In this document: in pieces, positions 1-6,288 of the stretch
How positions within the stretch are numbered: the stretch's first letter is position 1
Layout: each line of letters begins with the position of its first letter
DNA from: Verrucomicrobiota bacterium
Lineage (GTDB): Bacteria; Verrucomicrobiota; Verrucomicrobiia; Limisphaerales; JACRJZ01
Direction: 5' to 3'
Length of the DNA: 6,388 nucleotides
Assembly (NCBI GenBank): GCA_022711695.1
Contig: JAKLEJ010000214.1
Coordinates: forward strand, 1 to 6,388
Made by a program: the position numbers and the translations under genes
Notes under the pieces: model-generated
Told to the model about the DNA's origin: nothing
Database searches by the model: none
The model's input: the letters and a program-made list of their open reading frames with translations, nothing else

Positions 1-163
1 GACCTCACCGGGTTCCACCGCTGTGCCTCGTCTGACTTCACGCGTGATTGGGGGCACTACATAGGCGTTGTGCCGGAAAAATCAAGCGCGGAAACCGCTC
101 ATTCCCGGAGGCCCCATGGCGATCTCTGTTACATTCCGCGCGTTTCCCTTTTGAATTGGGTGT
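1..163. other. Upstream non-coding stretch, nothing recognised
   Basis: I see no protein I can name here on either strand. One plus-strand frame closes with a TAG at 62-64 and could be the extreme C-terminus of a gene lying to the left, but about 20 codons are not enough to identify it. Another plus frame stays open through this stretch into the LRR gene, but its translation resembles no known family and changes character inside the LRR gene, so it is probably chance. I found no convincing promoter (-35/-10 pair at 16-18 bp) or terminator hairpin with a T-run ahead of the gene at 164. Confidence 0.3.
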
Positions 164-1621
164 ATGCTTATGAAAAGAGTTCTTCATGTCCTTCTGGCGC
201 TCTGCTGCGCAACGGCAGGGCGCGCCATGCAGCCGCCCTTCGAGTTCGCCGTCGAAAACGGCCAGGCCACTCTCACGCGCTACAACGGCGACGACGATGA
301 GGAGGTGGCTATTCCTGGGGCGTTTCAGGGACTGCCCGTCACCCGCATCGGGGACGCGGCGTTCCAGTACTGCGTCAGCCTCCGGAGCGTGGTCATCCCC
401 GACAGCGTCACCGCCATTGGGCCTTATGCGTTCTTCGCCTGCTCCGGGCTCAGCAACGTGGTCTTCGGCGCCGGAGTTGTGACCATCGGGGAGGGAGCGT
501 TCCGCTCCTGTGACCGCCTGATCACCGTCGTCCTTCCGAACAGCGTTGTCGAGATTTCCCCATCCGCCTTTCGCAACTGCGCGCTGTCGAGTCTTTCCCT
601 CGGCGGCAACCTCGCCCGGATCGGCGACTCCGCGTTCGCCTATTGCTACAGCCTGAAGAACCTCGTCCTCCCTCCGGGCGTGGGCCGTGTCGATTCCCAG
701 GCCTTTGCCTGGTGCACGGGGCTGACCAACATTTGCTTCGGCCGGGTGAGCACACTGGGAGAGAGGGCCTTCATGTGGTGTTCCGCCCTGAAGCACGTCG
801 TTCTTCCTCCAAACGTGGCCATGATCGAGACCGGGGTGTTCTCTTGCTGCGGCAGTCTGTCGGCCATCGACGTGGATGACCGCAACGGCTCCTATAGAAG
901 CGTGGACGGGGTCTTGTTCGACAAAAGCCAGGCCACCCTGGTGCAGTATCCAGCGGGCCGGGCCGGGCCCTATGCGGTTCCGCGGGGCGTTCGCAGGATC
1001 GAGATCGACGCTTTTTATGGGTGCGCGGCGCTGACTGAAATCGCCCTGCCTGCCGGGACGCTCTCGATCGACCACCGCGCTTTCTTCAACTGCCGGGCGC
1101 TTCGCGCCGTCACGGCGCCGGCCAGCCTGAGGTCCTTTGGCGTCCAGGCGTTCCTGGGTTGCGGCAACCTCAGGGGCCTGTATTTCGAGGCGGACGCCGT
1201 CGGGCCGGAAAATGGAAGTGTGGGTTCCAACCTGTTCCAGGGCGCCACCAACGTGGTCGTGTATTGCCGTCCGGGGACCCGAGGCTGGGGGCCGAGTTTC
1301 GCCGGGCGTCCCACCGCGCTCTGGCATCTCTCCCAGCCGGCGATCCTGAGTTTCGGCCCGGACTTTGGCGTGCAGTCCAACCGCTTCGGTTTCATCGTTT
1401 CGTGGGCCACCAACGCGCTTGTGGTGGTCGAGACGGCCGCCAGCCTCGCCCCGGCCAACTGGACCTCCGCGGCCACCAACACCATCTCGGTGGGCCCCGA
1501 CCCCCTCAGCGGCGGCTGGTTCTTCTTCAGCGATCCCCAATCCGTCCTCCAGCCGGGGCGCTTCTACCGCGTGCGCTCGCTCCTTCAGCATTCGCACCGT
1601 GACCGGAGATCTGGTCTTTGA
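164..1621 (+). CDS. Exported BspA-like leucine-rich-repeat (LRR_5) protein with verrucomicrobial C-terminal module; C-terminus altered
   Basis: 485 residues. The N-terminus (MLMKRVLHVLLALCCATAG) is a short basic signal peptide, probably cleaved near residue 20-22. Translation could start at the ATG at 164 or at the ATG two codons later (170); neither has a clear ribosome-binding site. Residues ~59-365 form a solenoid of LRR_5/BspA repeats about 23 residues apart. I count eleven copies of an x-AF-xx-C core (for example IGDAAFQYC, IGEGAFRSC, LGERAFMWC), giving a regular ladder of cysteines. An insertion at ~236-280 (DGVLFDKSQATLVQYPAG) interrupts the ladder, as in many BspA proteins. Residues ~390-472 are a beta-rich module (FIVSWATNALVVVETAASL...RFYRVRS) like those closing many verrucomicrobial exported proteins. 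Such proteins usually stop right after RFYR(V/L)RS-P. Here 13 unrelated residues follow (473-485), because the gene runs into the remnant described next. BspA-type repeats are known to bind host or surface proteins in other bacteria; the ligand here is unknown, and a surface or periplasmic binding role is inference. Confidence 0.88.
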   Translation: MLMKRVLHVLLALCCATAGRAMQPPFEFAVENGQATLTRYNGDDDEEVAIPGAFQGLPVTRIGDAAFQYCVSLRSVVIPDSVTAIGPYAFFACSGLSNVVFGAGVVTIGEGAFRSCDRLITVVLPNSVVEISPSAFRNCALSSLSLGGNLARIGDSAFAYCYSLKNLVLPPGVGRVDSQAFAWCTGLTNICFGRVSTLGERAFMWCSALKHVVLPPNVAMIETGVFSCCGSLSAIDVDDRNGSYRSVDGVLFDKSQATLVQYPAGRAGPYAVPRGVRRIEIDAFYGCAALTEIALPAGTLSIDHRAFFNCRALRAVTAPASLRSFGVQAFLGCGNLRGLYFEADAVGPENGSVGSNLFQGATNVVVYCRPGTRGWGPSFAGRPTALWHLSQPAILSFGPDFGVQSNRFGFIVSWATNALVVVETAASLAPANWTSAATNTISVGPDPLSGGWFFFSDPQSVLQPGRFYRVRSLLQHSHRDRRSGL

Positions 1622-1931
1622 CAGTGGCGACGCGTTCGAGCAGTTGACAGCTTCCCTTTATCCCTCCGCCTTCAATTGCAGCAATAGCGGCATCGCCAGG
1701 GACGGCCGCAGCCCCACAAAGAGGCCGGAGCCCGAAGGGGTGGTCCTGGGCAAAGTCGCCGGCCGGATGTTGGCCTTTGTCGGCCTGGAGCGCATCGGCG
1801 GCATTGTCGTGCATGACGTGTCCGATCCTTTCGCCCCGCGGCTGCTGGACTATCTGAACACCCGGATCTTCACCACGAGCTCCGATCTGGGCACAGCAGG
1901 CGACCTCGGACCGGAAGGACTTCTCTTCATC
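1578..1931 (+). pseudogene. Internal fragment of a choice-of-anchor I family (alkaline-phosphatase-like) gene
   Basis: In the frame one base later than the LRR gene, 118 codons read without a stop and match the choice-of-anchor I domain from memory. The recognisable stretches are RSFSIRTVTGDLVFDSGDAFE, then KRPEPEGVVLGKVAGR, then FVGLERIGGIVVHDVSDP, and finally AGDLGPEGLLFI. Family members are long exported beta-propeller proteins, often annotated as alkaline-phosphatase-like. In an intact member this piece is internal: several hundred residues should precede it, and a VVANEVSGT-type segment should follow the GPEGLLFI. Neither is present. The left end merges with the tail of the LRR gene and the right end stops where the 10-bp tandem repeats begin. 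The frame inside the fragment is undamaged, so truncation may be recent. There is no start codon with a plausible signal, so it is probably not expressed as a useful product. It could instead be an assembly join. Confidence 0.72.
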
Positions 1932-1958
1932 CGCGCCGATCCGCGCCCATCCGCGGCT
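1929..1958. repeat. Three tandem 10-bp repeats (ATCCGCGNNN)
   Basis: Three adjacent decamers read ATCCGCGCCG, ATCCGCGCCC and ATCCGCGGCT. On the minus strand this gives GCGGAT units spaced 10 bp apart, followed by GAAGAG. From memory, GCGGATGNNC-type phrases of this kind recur between genes in Verrucomicrobia and some other bacteria, so this is probably one copy of a dispersed intergenic repeat family. The repeat starts exactly where the similarity of the choice-of-anchor I fragment ends. The 125 bases to the right (to 2085) may belong to the same repeat unit. Confidence 0.6.
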
Positions 1959-1976
1959 CACCCTCCGGCCAGAGTC

Positions 1977-1990
1977 CCGCCTTCAGGCGG
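1977..1990. repeat. Short GC-rich hairpin (CCGCCT / AGGCGG)
   Basis: CCGCC and GGCGG arms close a TTCA loop (a sixth T-A pair is possible) in the non-coding stretch just right of the decamer repeats. No T-run follows on either strand, so it is not a canonical Rho-independent terminator. It may be a structural part of the dispersed repeat. Confidence 0.4.
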
Positions 1991-2026
1991 TCAGGGCAAG
2001 CGTGGATCAGGGAGCAGGGAAAAGGT

Positions 2027-2055
2027 TTGCTGCGTGCGCCGGCGCGGGCTATTCT
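2027..2055 (+). promoter_or_regulatory. Candidate sigma-70 promoter for the HzsA-like gene
   Basis: TTGCTG (2027-2032) and TATTCT (2050-2055) are separated by exactly 17 bp. The -35 matches TTGACA at three of six positions and the -10 matches TATAAT at four of six. Transcription would begin near 2061-2063, about 25 bases before the ATG at 2086. This fits that start and argues against the upstream GTG at 2002, which would lie ahead of the promoter. The spacer holds a perfect 10-bp palindrome GCGCCGGCGC (2036-2045). The assignment is by eye only. Confidence 0.42.
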
Positions 2056-2063
2056 GCGGCCCG
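2045..2063. promoter_or_regulatory. Inverted repeat flanking the candidate -10 (possible operator)
   Basis: CGGGC (2045-2049) and GCCCG (2059-2063) are complementary arms on either side of the proposed TATTCT -10 element. Such a position would suit a repressor site, but arms of five G/C bases in GC-rich DNA arise easily by chance. Confidence 0.2.
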
Positions 2064-2085
2064 TGCCTCGAGCCTTTCCAATTCC

Positions 2086-5001
2086 ATGAATCGCTGCACA
2101 AAGTCCGCATTCCGGTCCTGGCGGCTTGGGTGGCCGGCGCTGGGCGAGTGCTTCCTGTCGTTGGCGCTTGCCCTGCCGGCCGGATTGGCGGCGGTTTCTC
2201 CCCAGGCCCGCGTTCTGCTTGACGGCAAACCCGCTCCTGCGCCCAGCTCTGCGGTCTGCGGCCTGGTCTTCGTTGGCCACGATCAGGGGCCGCAAGCCCT
2301 CTTCACCGAAAATCCCAGCCAGGCCATGCTCGCTCTGGCCGCCGGCGAAACGGCCGAAATTCTCCTGGCGGTCGAAATCCTCGCGGGCGAACTGGTGGTC
2401 GAGGTGGAAGCTGTCCCCCGGGGCGGCGCCGGCGTCGAGGTGTCGCTCTCGGGAGAAGGCTGGAGCGAAGCGCGGGCGCGGTTGCAGGATGCCGCCGTGC
2501 GCCTGTCGGCCCGGGGGGTGGGTGCGCGAACCAATCTGGTTCTCTCCCTGCGCGCCCGGGCCGGAACGGAAGCCGCCGGCGTGCTCTGGCGCGATATCCG
2601 TGTCACGGCGCATGGCCGGGACGTCCGGACCTCCCTTTATCCCGGCAGCGGCGATGTGGACGTTTGTCCAGCGCGCGAGTTGCCTGCCCTGCGGCCCGCT
2701 CTCGAGGAGTTCATGGTCGAATGGGACTGGCGAATGCAGGATGGGATCGGCGCGGCGCGGCAGGCGGCCACTTTCGCCGAGGCTGCCAGCCGGGCGATCG
2801 AACGGGGACAGGCCCTGATTCAGGACCTGGAGGTCCGGGGGCTCCACCAGGCAGTCAACCAAACCCGCTGGCAACTCCTCCGCGACGAGCGGCAGCGGAT
2901 GGCGGCTTCCGGGTCCAGGGACGAAGGCGCGTGGGAAGCCTTGTGGCGGCAGGTTCACCAGGCGCGTCGCCAGATCGCCCTGGCGAACCCGCTCCTGGTC
3001 GGACGCCCCCTGGCCTTCGTCAAGCAGGCCCCGGGCGTCTTCAGCCATCAATTGACGCAATACTACGGGAGCTGCGCGCGGGCGGGCGGCGGCGTCTTCG
3101 TGCTCGAGGCCCCGGGGCGCTCGATGAAGGCCCGCTCCCTGACGGCGGGTCGCTTCCCCTCGGGCAGTTACCAGCACCTCGATCTTTCGCCTGATGGCAA
3201 ACGCCTGCTCTTCTCGTATTGCGCAGTGGCTTCCACTCCGCGGAATCGCGAGGAACATCTGGATCGCTTCTATCACATCTACGAAATGGCCTTGGACGGC
3301 GGCGGCCTCCGGCAACTGAGCGACGGGCCGTTCGACGATTTCGCGCCACGCTACCGGCCTGGCGGGGGCGTCGTCTTCATCTCGACCCGCCGCGGGGGCT
3401 TCCATCGCTGCGGGCGCGGGCCGTGCGCGGTGTACACGCTTTGCATAGCGGGGGCGGATGGCTCGGAGGCGCGGCCGGTGTCCTGGCACGAGACCCACGA
3501 ATGGGACCCGGCGGTCATGCCCGACGGCCGGATTCTCTACACCCGCTGGGATTACGTGGACCGGCACGCCGTCCATTACCAGCAGCTCTGGTCGGCGCGC
3601 TCCGATGGCAGCGGCGCCAGGATTTTTTACGGCAACAACACCCTCAGCCCGGTCGGCATCTGGGAGGCCGTCCCGGTGCCCGGCTCGCATCGGGTGATGG
3701 CCACAGCCGGGGCGCACCATGCCATGACCGCCGGCTCGATCGTCCTGATCGATCCCGACCGCGAACCGGACGGCCCCGAACCGCTCACGCGGCTGACCCC
3801 GGACGCCCTGTTCCCCGAGAGCGAGGCCCCGGTCGCGATGAAGCCGTCCGGCGCCTGGTCCGCCCCGGTCGGCGTGGTCGCTCCTCCACCGCAGCCGCCG
3901 GAGGCCGCTCGCTGGCCGGGCCACTGCTACCGAAGCCCGTTTCCCCTCGCGGAAACTCATTTCCTGGCGGCTTACAGCTATGACGCATTGATCGGCGAAC
4001 CCACTTGGAACCGGGCCAACATGTTCGGCCTCTACCTGGTGGACGCCTTCGGCAACAAAGAACTGCTCCACCGGGATCTGAACATCAGCAGCCAGTGGCC
4101 GGTGCTGCTCCAGGCCAGGCCGCTGCCGGCCCCAGTGACCGCCGCCCTGGACCCGACCCTCGAAAAGCAAGGGCTCTGCTTCCTGCAGGACGTCCATCAG
4201 AGCTGGCCGGCGTTGCCTCGCGAGCCCATCGCCCGCTTGCGCATCGTCCAGGTGTTGCCCAAATCCACCCCGCACGCCAACACTCCCATGGTCGGCATCC
4301 CCCACGCCTCTCCCGGCCGTCAGGTGCTCGGCACCGTCCCTGTCGAACCCGACGGCTCGGCGTTCTTCCGCGCCCCGGCCGGCCTTCCGCTCGCTTTTCA
4401 GGCCCTGGACGCCCGGGGGCTCGCGGTGCAGACCATGCGCAGCCTGGTCTATCTCCAGCCCGGCGAAATCCTGTCCTGCGTGGGTTGCCATGAACACCGT
4501 ACCACCGCGCCGGCCGCCGGCGCCCGGCCCCTGGCGGCGGCTCGCGGCCCCTCGGACATCGCTCCCGGGCCCGAGGGCTCGAAGCCCTTCAGCTATCCGC
4601 TCCTGGTCCAGCCCGTCCTCGACCGCCATTGCGTGCGCTGCCACAACGCCTCGAAACCCGAGGGAAAGGTGGTCCTCAGCGGCGAACCCCAGGGCCAATA
4701 CACCGCCTCCTACAACGCCCTGGCCCCGCGGGTGTCCTTCTCCGCCTGGGGCGGCAAGAGCGGCGACTTCAGGCAGGCGAATTCGGAGCCGCTGAGCCGG
4801 CCCGATTTCTTCGGCCTGCGCGGCAGCCCCGCCCTGATGAAGTGGCTCACCAACCACTACGAGGTGGCGCTGCCGGCCGCCGATCTCGAACGCGTGGCCA
4901 CCTGGGTGGACGCCAACGCGCTCTTTTACGGGACCTTCGATCCGGCGGATCAGCTTCGGCAGCAGCGCGGCGAGTGGATTGCCGGGCCGGCCATTCAGTA
5001 G
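2086..5001 (+). CDS. Exported HzsA-like (hydrazine synthase alpha subunit-related) dihaem c-type cytochrome, function unknown
   Basis: 971 residues from the ATG at 2086. This start gives a signal peptide (hydrophobic core ~22-36, FLSLALALPAGLAA) and sits just behind the candidate promoter; a GTG at 2002 would add 28 residues before the signal. No Shine-Dalgarno is visible. Residues ~40-195 look beta-rich and ~200-300 helical. A TolB/beta-propeller region with LSPDGKRLLFSY (~367) and CGRGPC (C442, C447) follows. Next come signatures I associate with HZS-alpha-like proteins: GNNTLSPVGIWEA (~516), MATAGAHHAMTAGSI (H544, H545) and IGEPTWNRANMFGLYLVDAFG. Two CXXCH haem-c motifs lie near the end: CVGCH (C798-H802) and CVRCH (C849-H853). 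Length and order fit the large Verrucomicrobia/Planctomycetes relatives of anammox HzsA (propeller, then two c-haems). No beta or gamma subunit gene is nearby, so hydrazine synthesis is not implied. A periplasmic redox or electron-transfer role is inferred. Confidence 0.85.
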   Translation: MNRCTKSAFRSWRLGWPALGECFLSLALALPAGLAAVSPQARVLLDGKPAPAPSSAVCGLVFVGHDQGPQALFTENPSQAMLALAAGETAEILLAVEILAGELVVEVEAVPRGGAGVEVSLSGEGWSEARARLQDAAVRLSARGVGARTNLVLSLRARAGTEAAGVLWRDIRVTAHGRDVRTSLYPGSGDVDVCPARELPALRPALEEFMVEWDWRMQDGIGAARQAATFAEAASRAIERGQALIQDLEVRGLHQAVNQTRWQLLRDERQRMAASGSRDEGAWEALWRQVHQARRQIALANPLLVGRPLAFVKQAPGVFSHQLTQYYGSCARAGGGVFVLEAPGRSMKARSLTAGRFPSGSYQHLDLSPDGKRLLFSYCAVASTPRNREEHLDRFYHIYEMALDGGGLRQLSDGPFDDFAPRYRPGGGVVFISTRRGGFHRCGRGPCAVYTLCIAGADGSEARPVSWHETHEWDPAVMPDGRILYTRWDYVDRHAVHYQQLWSARSDGSGARIFYGNNTLSPVGIWEAVPVPGSHRVMATAGAHHAMTAGSIVLIDPDREPDGPEPLTRLTPDALFPESEAPVAMKPSGAWSAPVGVVAPPPQPPEAARWPGHCYRSPFPLAETHFLAAYSYDALIGEPTWNRANMFGLYLVDAFGNKELLHRDLNISSQWPVLLQARPLPAPVTAALDPTLEKQGLCFLQDVHQSWPALPREPIARLRIVQVLPKSTPHANTPMVGIPHASPGRQVLGTVPVEPDGSAFFRAPAGLPLAFQALDARGLAVQTMRSLVYLQPGEILSCVGCHEHRTTAPAAGARPLAAARGPSDIAPGPEGSKPFSYPLLVQPVLDRHCVRCHNASKPEGKVVLSGEPQGQYTASYNALAPRVSFSAWGGKSGDFRQANSEPLSRPDFFGLRGSPALMKWLTNHYEVALPAADLERVATWVDANALFYGTFDPADQLRQQRGEWIAGPAIQ

Positions 5002-5007
5002 CGCGGG

Positions 5008-6219
5008 CTAGGGGCAGACCACCCGGAAGTGTTGCTGCGGCCGGGCCATGTTCGTGACCGCGAAGCGGTAACTGGCCGTGACCGAGCCGACCGTCGCCAT
5101 GTCCTCCCACCCGCTCAGCCGGTCGAACCCGCTCCGGCCCTGCACCCGGAACAGCAGCCCAGCCGGGCTGTTCCAGACCAGCACCCGGTTCGAGACGATC
5201 GTCAGGCTGGGCGCGGCTGCCTCGATCCAGTTCGTGACCGCGTATTGGATCTCGAAGGCCTTCAAGACCGCCATGTGCTGGCAGTTCGTCGAATCCTCGT
5301 ATTGGATGGGCGGCACGGCGCTCAAGGGCGTGAAGACGGCGGAATCGAAAACCAGGCCGTTGGGGAACTGCTGCCCTCCCGCGCGGACTGGCGCGAGCCG
5401 GTTGGTAAGCGAGAAACTCGGCAGCACGTAATCGTAAGGCTTGGTCCGCCGCTTGTTGGTCTTGTCCACGCCGCCCGCCGCCGCATCCGTCGGCACGGGC
5501 GAGTCGCTGAGGAATCCCTTGAAGACCGTCACCGCCGTCTCCCCGCGGGAATCGGTGTTCAGGTCGCCCGCGACCACCACCCAGGCGTCGGCGGGGAAGC
5601 TCGCCTGGATGTTGCTCTGGATGACGCCCGCCTCGATGGCTCGCGAGCTGGCCCCGCCGCTGCTGTGCAGGTGCACGCTCACCACGTAGAGATCGCGCGG
5701 CCCGGGCAGATCGATCTGCGCCCAGGCAAAACCACGGTCGGGCACTTGGGGATCGTCCCACGAGCCACCCTGGCGGATGGGCCAGCGGCTGACGATCCCA
5801 TTGGGAATCGCGTAGCCGCTCTCGCGATAGAACTGGAAGCCGGGCCCGAAGGCCAGGTCCACAAACGTCCGGAGGTCCGCCGGCGTGCTGTTCGAATACC
5901 GGAACTCCTGGAGGGCCGCGATGTCCGGGCGCAGCCCCTGCAGAATCCGGACGCCCGGGCCTTCGTAACGTTGGGGGCTGTCGGTGAGGTTGGCCGCCAT
6001 CACCGTGAAGGTCAGATTCGTTTGGGCTACGATCGGCGCCTGGCCCCCCGGCGCCACCGCCCCCCCGAGCACGGTCGCCAGGACCGCGCTCAGCCAGGCG
6101 CCCGCGCGACGCCGCGCCCTGCGCGCGCTCGGCGACCCGGCAGACAGTGGAGAGGCGTCGTGTTTCAAACCGCCCCATGAGAGCACCGTCGCCGCTGCGT
6201 GGCCAGCCCGATTCCTCAT
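5008..6219 (-). CDS. Secreted endonuclease/exonuclease/phosphatase (EEP) fold protein with verrucomicrobial C-terminal module
   Basis: 403 residues. A basic segment (ARRARRRAG, ~33-40) precedes a hydrophobic stretch (~42-56), so it is probably exported; the arginines are loosely Tat-like. The long n-region makes the start uncertain: ATG 6219, or in-frame GTG 6186 or TTG 6165. Residues ~68-322 carry the EEP (DNase I-like, metal-dependent phosphodiesterase) motifs in order: N77 in VMAAN, E105 in ALQEF, NGIVSRWPI (140-148), H183 in SVHLHSSG, GDLN (D219, N221), YDYV (D263) and the terminal H315 in CQHMAV. The residue before that histidine is Gln314, where the family usually has Asp (SDH). Residues ~325-403 form a C-terminal beta module ending QHFRVVCP at the stop, resembling the LRR protein's module. 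The fold could serve a nuclease, sphingomyelinase-like or phosphatase activity; the substrate cannot be told. It is convergent with the HzsA-like gene (6-bp gap) and co-directional with the RluA-like gene. Confidence 0.85.
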   Translation of the reverse strand: MRNRAGHAAATVLSWGGLKHDASPLSAGSPSARRARRRAGAWLSAVLATVLGGAVAPGGQAPIVAQTNLTFTVMAANLTDSPQRYEGPGVRILQGLRPDIAALQEFRYSNSTPADLRTFVDLAFGPGFQFYRESGYAIPNGIVSRWPIRQGGSWDDPQVPDRGFAWAQIDLPGPRDLYVVSVHLHSSGGASSRAIEAGVIQSNIQASFPADAWVVVAGDLNTDSRGETAVTVFKGFLSDSPVPTDAAAGGVDKTNKRRTKPYDYVLPSFSLTNRLAPVRAGGQQFPNGLVFDSAVFTPLSAVPPIQYEDSTNCQHMAVLKAFEIQYAVTNWIEAAAPSLTIVSNRVLVWNSPAGLLFRVQGRSGFDRLSGWEDMATVGSVTASYRFAVTNMARPQQHFRVVCP

Positions 6220-6288
6220 TCGGCGTCCCCGGTTGACTGCGCCGGGCGCGGGGCGGATCTCATGCTTTTCGGCGGGGCGCGCGGCCGC

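Noticed and set aside
129..168. Promoter directly upstream of the LRR gene (TTACAT / TTTCCC with TATGCT)
   Set aside because: No pair has suitable spacing, and the TATGCT overlaps the start codon itself.
38..1597. 519-codon open frame on the minus strand
   Set aside because: It is antisense to the LRR gene, which has clear repeats and a signal peptide. The minus-strand translation is low-complexity and rich in Gly, Arg, Ala and Glu, as expected for a shadow frame in GC-rich DNA.
1977..1990. Rho-independent terminator
   Set aside because: The stem is short and no T-run follows on either strand.
2002..2085. GTG start giving a 999-residue form of the HzsA-like protein
   Set aside because: The extra 28 residues precede the signal peptide and lie upstream of the candidate promoter in repeat-like DNA; the ATG at 2086 gives a normal export signal.
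1365..2222. A single 285-codon plus-strand gene
   Set aside because: Only codons from about 1578 to 1931 resemble a protein family. The part before shadows the LRR gene and the part after crosses the repeats and overlaps the HzsA-like gene start.
1927..4857. 976-codon open frame on the minus strand
   Set aside because: It is antisense to the HzsA-like gene, whose haem motifs and family signatures are unmistakable. The antisense product has no recognisable domain and begins inside coding sequence.
2086..5001. A true hydrazine synthase and anammox metabolism
   Set aside because: There are no partner subunit genes, the expected Tyr near the first haem motif is absent, and the genomic style is verrucomicrobial rather than Brocadiales.
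5029..6180. 383-codon plus-strand frame and a 443-codon minus-strand frame across the EEP gene
   Set aside because: Both overlap the EEP gene, which carries ordered catalytic motifs; the alternatives show only Arg/Ala/Gly/Pro-rich sequence.
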